Below, one piece after another: positions 10,614-21,065 of a stretch of 64,000 bases of DNA. The notes below the pieces were generated by a model. That model did no database searches. It was given only the letters and a program-made list of their open reading frames with translations, and was not told the origin of the DNA. The translations under genes were made by a program, and so were the position numbers. The stretch is from an uncultured Cellvibrionales bacterium. GTDB lineage: Bacteria > Pseudomonadota > Gammaproteobacteria > Pseudomonadales > Dasaniaceae. The stretch covers positions 28,284 to 92,283 of the forward strand of contig CAJVZD010000020.1 of assembly GCA_913019905.1 (NCBI GenBank), read 5' to 3'. Every line of letters begins with the position of its first letter. Positions within the stretch are counted from its first letter, which is position 1.

Positions 10614-10946
10614 CTGTGAATTATCGCCACCGTCAGAACGCCAGCATCTAATAAGGGCATTCCACTAAAGTGATATGATGGTGGGCTATCTTTCTAAACA
10701 GAAGCTCCGCCTCAATCTGACGGTGCAACCCTTTCTATACTCAGCTTGCGTCGAGAAAACCGAAAGGCGCGCAATTTTACCCTGAAAACCATTCTAAGCT
10801 TTACATTCAATACCCTGCGGCCGCAATATTGCAGCCGGCACCCAGTCACCATTCCTACAATGGGATGGATTCATAATGCTCAAAACGCCCGAGTCGGCCC
10901 AGCAGATATTGGCGTAAAACCAGTGACCCAACACCGGATATAAGAA

Positions 10947-12002
10947 ATGATTTTCAGACAGCTTTTTGATAGTAAATCATCCACATATACTTACTTACTA
11001 GCAGACGAACTGAGCGCCGAAGCGGTATTGATTGATCCTGTACTAGAACAAGTTAGCCGGGACCTGGCCTTAGTTAAAGAACTAGGTTTAACGCTCAAAA
11101 CAACCTTAGACACTCACTGTCATGCGGACCATGTCACCGGCGCATGGCTGATCAAACAAAAAACCAGCAGCAAAATTGCCTGTGCCGGTATTACAAATGC
11201 CACCAATGTCGATTTGGAGTTATCGCACGGGGATATTATAACGGTTGGAAAATACCAAATTGAAGTACTCGCTACACCGGGCCACACAGAAGGATGTTTA
11301 AGCTATGTCTGTCATTCTGAGAAAATGGTGTTCAGCGGCGATACGCTACTAATTAGAGGCTGTGGCCGCTGCGACTTTCAAGGAGGTGATGCCAGTAAAC
11401 TTTTTGATTCGATCAATCAACACATCTTTTCTTTGCCCGATCATTACGCCTTATATCCGGGACACGACTACGCTGGCCGCTGTTCAAGCTCCATCGCTGA
11501 AGAAAAACAGTACAATACTCGACTCGGCGGTCAAGCGAGTAAAAGCGATTTCGTTGGTTTTATGAACAATATGACGCTGCAACACCCTAAACATATTGAA
11601 GTAGCTGTGCCAGCCAATCTCAAATGCGGCGAAATACCCAACGTACCCACTGCGCCAGACTGGGCGCCGGTAGAAATAACCTATGCGGGAATTTATGAAG
11701 TCACTCCTATTTGGGTGAGCCACCATATCGAACAACTTACGGTAATAGATGTACGCGATACCAATGAAACCGACGAAGGAAAAATTGCCCATTCCCTGTT
11801 GATTCCTCTGAGCGAATTAACGGGAGAAGTAGACCAAATCCCCAATGATAAACCGATTGTGACCTTCTGCCGCTCCGGGCGCCGTTCGGCCTTAGCCGTC
11901 AGTATTTTAAACGCCGCTGGATTTATTAAAGTCGCCAATATCAACGGAGGACTGTTGAATTGGAAGGAACAAGGTCTGCCGTTAGAAAATTTGTCACAAT
12001 AA
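10947..12002 (+). CDS. MBL-fold persulfide dioxygenase fused to C-terminal rhodanese domain (ETHE1-rhodanese type)
   Basis: THCHADHVTGAW, GHTEGCLSYV, YPGHDYAGRCSSSIAEEK plus rhodanese VDQIPNDKPIVTFCRSGRRSALAVSIL. Confidence 0.9.
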   Translation: MIFRQLFDSKSSTYTYLLADELSAEAVLIDPVLEQVSRDLALVKELGLTLKTTLDTHCHADHVTGAWLIKQKTSSKIACAGITNATNVDLELSHGDIITVGKYQIEVLATPGHTEGCLSYVCHSEKMVFSGDTLLIRGCGRCDFQGGDASKLFDSINQHIFSLPDHYALYPGHDYAGRCSSSIAEEKQYNTRLGGQASKSDFVGFMNNMTLQHPKHIEVAVPANLKCGEIPNVPTAPDWAPVEITYAGIYEVTPIWVSHHIEQLTVIDVRDTNETDEGKIAHSLLIPLSELTGEVDQIPNDKPIVTFCRSGRRSALAVSILNAAGFIKVANINGGLLNWKEQGLPLENLSQ

Positions 12003-12461
12003 GATTTTGCAGTACTCCACCTCGAGTTATTACTAAATCAGCTCGCAAGCAATCTTCACGGTCACGGTGTTTTCATTCTCGCCTCATTCCAAAAGAGACG
12101 ACGGGCTGACTTTACAAGCCATTGTTCAGAGTCAACTTCATCGAATAACTCGTACATAATACACTTACTTAAGGCACGACAAATCTGCGCCGAACGTTTC
12201 ATCTAAAGTAAACTAAATATCACGTTACGCCTATCAACTACCAACTACCAATTATCAACTACCCATTATCGTTCCACCGAATAGATACGTGTAGTAATGA
12301 GGTAGTAAAAAGGACAGCTTTCAATTCGTTTGATACGAATGGGTTCGTCGTTGCTTCCCCCTATGGCATCAATCGATTACCATAAGCCTTGATATACTCC
12401 CGTTTCCCTAACATCGAACCGATATACGCATGTTTACCCCCTAGACCCTCATAGACTTATT

Positions 12462-13259
12462 GTGAAAAAACCGACCGTAAACAGATTAGAGTTTTCACCT
12501 ACACCCCTGTATTCCAGGCGAATGAGATTGCGGCACGACAGTTTTTGGCCCCTGGTGCTGTCGATTTTCTTTTATTGTTGTCCGCCGAGCCTACTGGCCG
12601 AGCCTTTGAAATTTTCCGTTGTTAGTGTGGACAAGGACTCTAGTGGCTTTTACATCGCTCAATCGCTCGCTGACGAAATCGGCAAACGCATCAACCGGGA
12701 AATCCAGTTAATTGCACTGCCCCCCTTACGCGCAAAAGAATATCTGAGAAGCGGGGAAATCGATGCTGACTTTGCGCGCGCTGATGGGTTCGGCACCGAC
12801 ATTCCGGGATTGATACAAGTATCTGAGCCTATAGCGAAATTTCCGTATTACGCATACACAATAAGAAAAGACATTCTCGTTGACGATTGGCAAAGCCTCC
12901 TCACTTATAAAGTGGCCTACATAATGGGTGCGACCGTACCCTCTGCCAAACTGGGGTCTCGCCACGCTCAAGTTAATCCCATTAACACGGCTGTCGCAGC
13001 CCTCAACTTTTTAGTAGCCGGACGTGTCGATATATTCGTCAGTATCCCAATTGTTGTTGATTCACTATTAAACAGGAAAGAATTTAAAAACAAAGGTATT
13101 ACTGCACTCAAAACGCCTATCGAGGTTGTTTACGAATATATTTATGTAAACCCAAAACAAGCCGTACTTGCCGAAGAAATCGACGCCGCACTAAAGGAAA
13201 TGAAAAAAGACAAGACCTATGATTTTTTGATGAACCGACCGCACCCAATCCAAGAGTAA
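12462..13259 (+). CDS. Solitary periplasmic substrate-binding protein (SBP_bac_3/PBPb-like)
   Basis: Signal peptide then SBP-like fold; paralogous to ORFs at 38339 and 51089 (RAKEYLRSGEIDADFARADGF, EPIAKFPYYAYT); GTG start, internal ATG at 12522 possible. Confidence 0.78.
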   Translation: MKKPTVNRLEFSPTPLYSRRMRLRHDSFWPLVLSIFFYCCPPSLLAEPLKFSVVSVDKDSSGFYIAQSLADEIGKRINREIQLIALPPLRAKEYLRSGEIDADFARADGFGTDIPGLIQVSEPIAKFPYYAYTIRKDILVDDWQSLLTYKVAYIMGATVPSAKLGSRHAQVNPINTAVAALNFLVAGRVDIFVSIPIVVDSLLNRKEFKNKGITALKTPIEVVYEYIYVNPKQAVLAEEIDAALKEMKKDKTYDFLMNRPHPIQE

Positions 13260-13389
13260 TTTTTTGCTTTACACTTCATCACGATTATCCGACCATCTCT
13301 TCAACATTTAGAGCTTATGTTTTAACCAGCATATAGCCCCAAAATACGATAACGGTTACCGCAAAATTCATTACAGAAGGAAACTGATA

Positions 13390-13647
13390 ATGTGCAGAAA
13401 TATTAAGACCTTATTCAATTTCGATCCACCTGCCTCCAACGAAGAAATCCGGGCCTCCGCACGACAATTTGTCAGTAAATTAAGCGGCACAGCACGTCCA
13501 TCCAAGGCAAACGAAACTGCCTTTGACTTAGCTGTCGTTGAAATTGAAGAAGCAACGCGAAAACTTATTGATTCTCTCGTCACCTCGGCTCAGCCTAGAA
13601 ATCGGGAACTCGAAGCTGATAAAAGAAAACGGAGAACGGCGCAGTAA
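13390..13647 (+). CDS. DUF2277 domain-containing protein
   Basis: MCRNIKTLFNFDPPASNEEIRASARQFVSKLSG characteristic N-terminus. Confidence 0.88.
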   Translation: MCRNIKTLFNFDPPASNEEIRASARQFVSKLSGTARPSKANETAFDLAVVEIEEATRKLIDSLVTSAQPRNRELEADKRKRRTAQ

Positions 13648-13791
13648 TACAGTCCGATCTAAACTACGGGTTTAATTGATGTCAGAAAATGAAAAAGTGA
13701 CGCTACCAGCAGACAAATACCACACAATAGACTTAGCACCGATACAACCCTAATAACGACTGTGTGCTAGTAGGCACTGATAGAGCACAAT

Positions 13792-14244
13792 ATGGACATA
13801 CAACTAGCAACCGTAAATGATGCCAAAGAAATCGCCAACATGTCGCGAGACTATATTGAAGAAGGCCTTGACTGGTCCTGGACCGAAGCAAAAGTTGCTT
13901 ACGCGGTAAGAGAACCAGAAACAATTGTAGCCGTCGCGAAAACAGGCGATTTACTCACCGGCTTTTCAATTATGTTCTTTAAAGAGAGTACCGCACATTT
14001 AAGTTTGCTAGCGGTGAAACCCATATACCGTAGATTGGGTATTGGAAGAGAGCTGGTTAGCTGGCTGGAAGAATCAGCAAAAACAGCCGGAACCTTCTAC
14101 ATTTCATTAGAAGTTCGCAAAAATAATACTGTCGCACAAAATTTCTATCAGAATTTAGGTTACATCCCAAATAATATTGTGGAAGGATATTACCAACAAA
14201 AAGAAGCCGCGATAAAAATGGTTAAAGATCTAAGCGTCGCATAA
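13792..14244 (+). CDS. GNAT family N-acetyltransferase
   Basis: LLAVKPIYRRLGIGRELVSWLEE and EVRKNNTVAQNFYQNLGY motifs. Confidence 0.92.
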   Translation: MDIQLATVNDAKEIANMSRDYIEEGLDWSWTEAKVAYAVREPETIVAVAKTGDLLTGFSIMFFKESTAHLSLLAVKPIYRRLGIGRELVSWLEESAKTAGTFYISLEVRKNNTVAQNFYQNLGYIPNNIVEGYYQQKEAAIKMVKDLSVA

Positions 14245-14365
14245 AACGATTCAATTCAGATTCACTATCAGATCATTCATTTCCCATAAGGAAAACTTGG
14301 GGAATAGGGTCCGATAGAAAGCCTAAATTCGGCAATTTAGGCTACAGGCTATTGTCTGCGCAAGT

Positions 14366-14581
14366 CGTAGAAAAAATTCTCAACCACTGACTGTCGACGA
14401 CAAAGATGTGTCCACGTGGGCATCGCTCTCAGTTTTCAACCTCGAAGCAGAACATCGTTTAGGCAACAGTATCAGTCTGGAGGCCAGAATAAGAATATTC
14501 TCTCATATTAACCAATACGACGGCCTTTATAGTATTAGAAATGACGACTACGGGCAGCTTCGGTTAAGTTGGTTTGTCTAG
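14366..14581 (+). pseudogene. Degraded 3' end of an outer-membrane beta-barrel-like protein gene
   Basis: Frame reads RRKNSQPLTVDDKDVSTWASLSVFNLEAEHRLGNSISLEARIRIFSHINQYDGLYSIRNDDYGQLRLSWFV*, alternating barrel-strand pattern with OMP-like end; no start codon or 5' portion. Confidence 0.5.
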
Positions 14582-14654
14582 GTTTCAAAGTAGTAAACGG
14601 AGAATATTTAACGCCTTCGGTGTTAAGGCATGTCTCATATTAGATTTGTTCGTT

Positions 14655-15374
14655 TTATTCTCTATTGTGGGATGCTAAAAACTCTCTAAACTTTCGGTCT
14701 CTTATCTCTTTATGCTCTCCAGAGACCCACATTTCTCTTAAAACCTGATCAATTTTCGGCACTAAGCTGGCGTTCTTTTTGTGCAAGTAATGATAGAGTT
14801 TTATCGGCTCAAATGGTGGAGGAGACAGCAAATGGACGGACTCCATATTGTGCCTAATGATACCCGACATTCCGTTGACTTTGGCCGCAATCACGACATC
14901 TAGGCGCCCGGAATCGACAAGTTTCATCAGGACGTCGAAGTCGTCTACTACTCGCACTTTATTGGCTCCCTCGGCACATTGCTCCTGGTAGATAATCCCT
15001 CTTATTATTCCGATCGAATAATTTTCTAAAGCCTGACAATCATCCAAGGTGATATTTTTGTCGTTTGAGAAGAAATGTGGTTCGACGTAATTAACAGGGG
15101 TGGCAACTCGGATTAAATTAGGATAGTCCTGTTCCAGGCCAATAACTCTTTGGATTTCGCCATCGATGTTACCAAGATTTGCTTCGTATAATGATCGTCT
15201 TCCCGGATATTCTACCGTCGATATTTGCAGATCAACTCGTCGATACGCAATCGTCAGAATTTCGGCTCCAATTACATCCATCGTGTTGGCAAACGTTGGG
15301 AAAACAAGCGGTTCCCGTGAATGAACACAGGCGGCAAAAAAAATACCGATGCAGAACGATGTTAGTCTTATCAT
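14655..15374 (-). CDS. Solitary periplasmic substrate-binding protein
   Basis: Signal peptide, PBPb-like sequence (GRRSLYEANLGNIDGEIQRVIGL, DVLMKLVDSGRLDVVIAAKVNG). Confidence 0.7.
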   Translation of the reverse strand: MIRLTSFCIGIFFAACVHSREPLVFPTFANTMDVIGAEILTIAYRRVDLQISTVEYPGRRSLYEANLGNIDGEIQRVIGLEQDYPNLIRVATPVNYVEPHFFSNDKNITLDDCQALENYSIGIIRGIIYQEQCAEGANKVRVVDDFDVLMKLVDSGRLDVVIAAKVNGMSGIIRHNMESVHLLSPPPFEPIKLYHYLHKKNASLVPKIDQVLREMWVSGEHKEIRDRKFREFLASHNRE

Positions 15375-15645
15375 AGTTTTTAGCTTACGAAGAAACGTGC
15401 ATTAATGCGTATGTTCAATACTGAGAGGAAAAGTTACTTCAGAATCTTGGGAGCATAGTACAAGTATTTGGACCAGAAGAAAACCGAGGTTATAACAGCG
15501 AATAGCTGGCGGAGGGTGGAGTTATCATCAGCCGAAGGGAAAGCAGAGAAATTGAGTTTCGGGATACTTAAAGCCTGGCTTCTGAAGGCACAACAATAGA
15601 GATTCTGCTACCTTTAACAGATAGCGCGAACGCGGAGAATGCGAC

Positions 15646-16176
15646 ATGACTCTTAATCACCACGAAATCGAACAACTGACTCAAGTTGTAACGCAGAGAA
15701 CCATCGATTTTTTGTCCGAAGAAGTTGCTATTCCCACGATAGGCCGAGGATTACATGCTGAAGATGTTCAACAGCTCAATTTGCGAGAGTTCAACGCCTT
15801 GGTCAGCGTAGGAGGTACGATCAACCTGCTGATAGTATTTAGTTTCGCAATGCCGCTAATGGACGAATTATTTGTAAAGTATACTTCTGACATTGATGTA
15901 CCTGCCGACAAACATGAAACTTACCGAGAGGCGACTGCTGCCGAAGTAATCAATATCATCGTCGGAAATTGTACAACCGCTATGCTCGGGGATGAATCCT
16001 TGATCACATTGTCTCCACCCGTGGTCTTTAAAGAGGCAAAAAGCATCTATCGCAGCAACGGCGCAAATTTTTACGCCATTACGCTGAACACAAAATACGG
16101 CTGCATGGATATCGATTTTATAGGACCGAAGGACTTATTCGATGATTATTTGAACTACCTGGAGAAAAAAGCATGA
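15646..16176 (+). CDS. CheX-like chemotaxis phosphatase family protein
   Basis: CheX-like fold features (AAEVINIIVGNCTTAML) and direct overlap with CheY-like gene (stop/start overlap at 16173-16176). Confidence 0.78.
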   Translation: MTLNHHEIEQLTQVVTQRTIDFLSEEVAIPTIGRGLHAEDVQQLNLREFNALVSVGGTINLLIVFSFAMPLMDELFVKYTSDIDVPADKHETYREATAAEVINIIVGNCTTAMLGDESLITLSPPVVFKEAKSIYRSNGANFYAITLNTKYGCMDIDFIGPKDLFDDYLNYLEKKA

Positions 16177-16547
16177 AGGCGCTAAAGATTATGGTGGTCG
16201 ATGACTCAATAATCACCGTAGAAAAAATCTCGGCAATGCTGGAGAATATGGGCCACACCGTGGTAAGTACCGCGAAAACTGGCAGCGAAGCTTTGACCAA
16301 ATATCCCGAAGTGAAACCCGACTTGATGACTATGGATATTACGATGCCTGAACTTGACGGAATTGAGACCACCAAACAAATTATCTCGATTGACCCCAGT
16401 GCGTTGATCGTGATGGTCACATCTCAAGGTCAGGAACGTATGGTAATGGATTCTTTGGATGCCGGGGCCAAAGGATATGTCCTTAAACCCATCAAGCCAG
16501 ACAAGTTACAGTTGATTTTGGAGCAGATAGTGGACAAATACACATAG
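16173..16547 (+). CDS. CheY-like single-domain response regulator
   Basis: MVVDDS, DLMTMDITMPELDGIE, MVTSQG, GAKGYVLKPI. Confidence 0.95.
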   Translation: MKALKIMVVDDSIITVEKISAMLENMGHTVVSTAKTGSEALTKYPEVKPDLMTMDITMPELDGIETTKQIISIDPSALIVMVTSQGQERMVMDSLDAGAKGYVLKPIKPDKLQLILEQIVDKYT

Positions 16548-16575
16548 GACATATAGGACATATAGGCTCAGCGAA

Positions 16576-17481
16576 ATGGACAGAATTGAACCCGTTTTTG
16601 AAACACTATTTGATGTCATTCCCTTTGGTATCTACATCGTTGATGTCGAAACTTATGAGATTGTCTACATTAATCGTGTGATGCAGCAACGAGTCGGCGA
16701 ACCGAATGGTAGCAAATGTTGGCAAGCAATTTATCGACAGAATTCTCCATGCTTACACTGCCCCATTCAGGATATTCTTAGCCGAGAAAGCAATGCCTTA
16801 AATGAGTCCGTTGTGCTGGAGTTGTTTAGCGATGTTGATGATTGTTGGTATCAACTGCAGGAAAAGATCATTAGCTGGCCGGACGGCCGCAAGGTGAAAT
16901 ATTCTATTGCAGTCGATATTTCTGAACTCAAGGGAATGCAGAACGAGCTTTCAGAAGCGCACGCCGAATTGTCTTTGGCCCATAGAGAATTGGAACGTAC
17001 GGCGGTCACCGATGTTTTAACGAAAATCTATAATCGCGCCAAACTGGATCAGGTGTTAAGGGACGAGAACCAACGAAAGAATCGCTACAGCACACCTCTA
17101 TCGCTGATATTGCTGGATATCGATCGCTTTAAGTCTGTCAACGATACCCATGGTCATATGGTGGGTGACAGCGTACTGATGGAGACCGCCGACATCATGC
17201 GTAAGCATATACGCAACACGGATACACTGGGACGCTGGGGCGGCGAGGAATTTTTGATAATCTGCCCAAATACAGATCTTGAAAATGCGAAAATCGTTGC
17301 GGAAAAATTACGCAGCGCTTTGGACGATCATATTTTTGACGTGGTAGAGAGCTGTACGGGTAGCTTTGGCGTCGCCCTTTTTGGCGCTGAAGAAGACAGC
17401 GAAAGTGTATTGCGACGAGCAGACGAGGCATTGTATCGGGCGAAGGAACGCGGCCGAAATCGGGTTGAAGTAAGTTTTTGA
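16576..17481 (+). CDS. PAS-GGDEF diguanylate cyclase
   Basis: PAS N-terminus (FETLFDVIPFGIYIVDVETYEIVYIN) and GGEEF active site (GRWGGEEFLIICP). Confidence 0.94.
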   Translation: MDRIEPVFETLFDVIPFGIYIVDVETYEIVYINRVMQQRVGEPNGSKCWQAIYRQNSPCLHCPIQDILSRESNALNESVVLELFSDVDDCWYQLQEKIISWPDGRKVKYSIAVDISELKGMQNELSEAHAELSLAHRELERTAVTDVLTKIYNRAKLDQVLRDENQRKNRYSTPLSLILLDIDRFKSVNDTHGHMVGDSVLMETADIMRKHIRNTDTLGRWGGEEFLIICPNTDLENAKIVAEKLRSALDDHIFDVVESCTGSFGVALFGAEEDSESVLRRADEALYRAKERGRNRVEVSF

Positions 17482-17581
17482 TTTAGCACGGTAGCCCTCT
17501 TCCCCTCGTAAGCAATGCCATTGCTAATAGGCGCTTCCGGTTTTATCGGGCTTCGTGTTCGCAGCGCGTCAATTAAATCGA

Positions 17582-20131
17582 CTAAACAATTATCCTTTCA
17601 ACAGCACTATTATTGTCGATAAGTCTCTCCACAATAATGTGCTCTGTTATCGGCAGAAGAATTTCGATAGTTGTTCCCCGGTCTTCCTCACTGCTAATTT
17701 TTATTCGTCCGTCTAGTTTTTCCACTTCAGCTCTGACGGCAGCCAAGCCAACGCCGCGTCCGGAAGAATCGGAAACATCGACACGACTACTAACACCGTC
17801 CTCAAAGAGAAAATTGAGTACTTGCTCGTCAGTCATAATTGATACCTTCTCGCCGGTCAAGAAATTTCGTGTGACCAGTACCTGTCGTAATTTCTTAACA
17901 TTGACACCAGCACCATCGTCGCTTATGCGAATGCAAACGTTTGAATCGTCGCTTGTGACATAACAAGCTATCGTACCGGCAAGAGGCTTTCCATTGATTC
18001 GCCGTTCCTCCGGCGACTCCAAGCCATGATCAACGGCATTGCGAAATACCATGCCTAGCGATGCGAGAACGGCATTGTAAACATTGGACTCGATAAAGAC
18101 ATTCGTCCCTTCAATAATCATCGGAGAAACCTTCTTCTCAAGCGTTCCCGCAAACCGCTTAACAAAACGCTTGAAGGGAACTAACACTTCTTTAATATTG
18201 GCAGATCTCAGGCATTTTACTTGCTGCATAACTGTTTTGTAGTTCAAATCCGCGAGGTCAAGCGAATTGCTTTGCGCGTATTTTTCCAGCGACAATTCTA
18301 AGGTTCTAATCTGGCTGCGAGAAATGGTTTGCCTTCCTCGTTTATCCAAAAAGTCGTCACCCAAAGATTCAAAAACGGGTTCGAGGTCACTGGCCAGCAA
18401 CGATTCGAAATCTACCTCATCGAATAATTGCCTAACTCGTTGAATGTCTACATCTCCAGCTTGGTCGCGCAAGATCGCTAGCTTCGACTCAACTTGGTGT
18501 AACACGACGGGTAGACCGGAAAAGAAGACTTGATTGAAAATACCTTTAAAGCTGTGAATTCTACGAAAAAGCTCCTGGACTACGTCGTGTGCTGACTTGT
18601 CGGAGTCAAGAATCTTAGGTAGTTCACCCTGATAAAAAGCTTTAAAATCTCGAACCAGTATGTAAAAGTACCGGCTTTCTGACACCGCGGAAACAATCAA
18701 TTCCAAGCGTTGCCGTTCGATTCGAACTTTTTCTTTTAACCTGTATTCGTTGGTGAGATCTCGTAAAATCAGCACCATCTTATTTTTTTCTACCAGATTG
18801 AACGATACGTGCAATACCTTATCTTTGCTAACAAGCTCCGACGGTAGTAAAGACAATTTCATTTGTTGTTTGAAGTCATCTTCTTCCGCAAATACGCGCC
18901 TCAGCATGTCACTTAAAACTGCGGCTTCTTCAGCTTTTTCCGGATACAACACGGCTTGTACCGTCCGACCATCGGGGTTTAATCCCAACATTTCCCTACA
19001 GGCGCTGCTGTATTCCGAGTGAATAACCAAATCGTCCCCGCAAGATAAGAAGCCCTCCCCCGACGTTTCGAGAAGATCGCTTTTTGCTTTGTTGGCTGCC
19101 TGTGCTCGCTCGGTTGCTACGGTAAGATTGTGCGTGCGTAATTTTACTTGGGCTTCTAAATGTTGCTGTTGTTGCTCCAAATCTTGATTGTTTATTCTTA
19201 GTAAAGAGGACTGATCCCGAATGTGTATCAGTAAGGCGTTAAAAGCGCGAGATAATACGCCAATTTCATCCCTGTTTTTGTCATCTAGTTCTTGGTCAAA
19301 ATCTCCATTTGACGCCAAAGACTCTATTGTTTTCATGGTATCGCGAAGAGGTTGGGTAATTGAGGACGATATAACCAATGCCATCAAAGTAATAATTATA
19401 GCTCCTAACAATACGGGAACAATCAATTCGATTACTAAGCCACGAAAAATCTGATCCAGATCGTCGAGAAAAACGCCACCAAAAATCACCCAATCCCAAG
19501 GTTCGAAGTGGGTCCCATAGGCCATTTTACGTTCAGAGCTGTCGGGGGCATTAACATCGCCTATTTTGGCGGTTGCACCGATGCTGTTTTCGTCGACGTA
19601 ATAAAGATATTCGAAGAAGCCTGATTTTAAACCAGGTAGTTCATCGTTAAATAACTCGACAGATGCAACTATTCTCGAGGGAAAGTTATGTGATTTCGCA
19701 AATTCGTCCAATTGGTCAACAAACTTCTGATGAGATTGCTCGACGATTTCCGGAGGTTCATCGCTATAGGTTTGGGCTTTCAAAAAGGGATGCATGACGA
19801 TGAAATTGGAGGAGTGGTAGACATAGAAGTAGGTGCGCTCGTCAGGCCGAAGCGCTTCTACTGCATTCAAAGCTTGACGTTTCGCTTCCGCTCTACTCAA
19901 TTCACCGCTTTGCGAGCGTAGATAGAAATGCTCAACAATCTTACGCGCCCCCTCCACTTGAGTTAACGTATTTTGTTTTTGCATCGCGATAAATTGAAGA
20001 GATGAAAAGTTGACCGTTTCTAAAGTTACAAGAAGAAATCCAATCATAGCGAGAGCGACTAACAACCATAGCCGTTGGCGAATTTGTAGTCGTCTTAAGA
20101 AGCGATCAAACATATATGGCGCTAGCGACAA
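17582..20131 (-). CDS. Cache-HAMP-PAS-Hpt-HATPase histidine kinase, CheA-like
   Basis: Single-Cache region (YFYVYHSSNFIVMHPFLK), HAMP, Hpt-like RRIHSFKG, CheA-type ATPase box (VFRNAVDHGLESPEER, SGRGVGLAAV). Confidence 0.88.
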   Translation of the reverse strand: MSLAPYMFDRFLRRLQIRQRLWLLVALAMIGFLLVTLETVNFSSLQFIAMQKQNTLTQVEGARKIVEHFYLRSQSGELSRAEAKRQALNAVEALRPDERTYFYVYHSSNFIVMHPFLKAQTYSDEPPEIVEQSHQKFVDQLDEFAKSHNFPSRIVASVELFNDELPGLKSGFFEYLYYVDENSIGATAKIGDVNAPDSSERKMAYGTHFEPWDWVIFGGVFLDDLDQIFRGLVIELIVPVLLGAIIITLMALVISSSITQPLRDTMKTIESLASNGDFDQELDDKNRDEIGVLSRAFNALLIHIRDQSSLLRINNQDLEQQQQHLEAQVKLRTHNLTVATERAQAANKAKSDLLETSGEGFLSCGDDLVIHSEYSSACREMLGLNPDGRTVQAVLYPEKAEEAAVLSDMLRRVFAEEDDFKQQMKLSLLPSELVSKDKVLHVSFNLVEKNKMVLILRDLTNEYRLKEKVRIERQRLELIVSAVSESRYFYILVRDFKAFYQGELPKILDSDKSAHDVVQELFRRIHSFKGIFNQVFFSGLPVVLHQVESKLAILRDQAGDVDIQRVRQLFDEVDFESLLASDLEPVFESLGDDFLDKRGRQTISRSQIRTLELSLEKYAQSNSLDLADLNYKTVMQQVKCLRSANIKEVLVPFKRFVKRFAGTLEKKVSPMIIEGTNVFIESNVYNAVLASLGMVFRNAVDHGLESPEERRINGKPLAGTIACYVTSDDSNVCIRISDDGAGVNVKKLRQVLVTRNFLTGEKVSIMTDEQVLNFLFEDGVSSRVDVSDSSGRGVGLAAVRAEVEKLDGRIKISSEEDRGTTIEILLPITEHIIVERLIDNNSAVERIIV

Positions 20132-20983
20132 TCATTGTCGTAGACTCTCTTTTTTGCCTAAGACTAGCAGCGGTTTTAACATCTGTAAACGTGAGCATTG
20201 ACTGGAAAGAATCGCTCTCATTTACAGAAGAAGGGATAACTCCAGTCGATGATGTAAGACACAAAGGAATTCCGCGTTCGCAGTAAAGAAAGAACAAAGC
20301 GATTTAATTTCACGCTGCACACAATTTACATGCGACTTCCTATGGTCGCCATCCATTAGAAGACTCTAGCCGGGCTCAAAGGCGGCTTTTTCCAGGCAAT
20401 ATTGGCGTGAAAAGTAAACCATGTACGTAGAGTAAGTTGCTTGACTCGTCTACCGATCGAATCGACGCCTCCCGTTTTAGTCGATAAGGAATGCGGCATA
20501 ATGTTACTTTCCGAGGAATCTGTTTTGTCTACGATAAGCTGCGCCAGCTATCGTCACCTCTAAAGCAGAAAGTGTGGCGGGAATTATTGGAACGAGTAAT
20601 CACGGTTCTCGCCTTCCAAAAAGAAACGAGACAGCCGACGAATTATTGTCGCGAATAATCGGGCCAGCGATGTCGAGAAGATCCCAAGGAAATATCAGTA
20701 TCGAGTAAACGAGATTATCTACAGATAAACGAATATTTGACATTATCTCGCTATTCAATATTATGGCAGCTGCTTTGGCAACTTAGTTATCTCGATTTTT
20801 AAGCGATATTTATGATTTATGTAATTTCAAAACTTCTCTCTTTTTTCAGACCCTCGCGGTCCGATGCGGCGGTCGCCTGTCCGCAAGTATTGCGTACAAT
20901 AGTTTTGCGCCCGCAAAGCCCGCGCCGACCCGGCTCTTCATCTGTGGAGATACTTCGAGAGTAAATTAAACACTGTTTAAAAG

Positions 20984-21029
20984 AACCTCCAGAAGATCTG
21001 CACAACGGATTTTCTGGAGGTTTTTTTTT
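20984..21029 (+). terminator. Rho-independent terminator or attenuator hairpin upstream of argC
   Basis: AACCTCCAGAA-N17-TTCTGGAGGTT, 11-bp stem followed by a run of T; 37 nt before the argC start; no annotated + strand gene upstream for it to terminate. Confidence 0.8.
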
Positions 21030-21065
21030 GCCTAAATTTATCAAATTCAATCAGGAGAATAGATA

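Noticed and set aside
12230-12270. CAACTACCAACTACCAATTATCAACTACCCATTATC low-complexity run resembling a direct-repeat array
   Set aside because: Irregular short degenerate repeats without spacers; not CRISPR.
20817-21050. 77-aa minus-strand ORF covering the argC terminator
   Set aside because: Spans the hairpin and T run, no recognisable domain; treated as chance.
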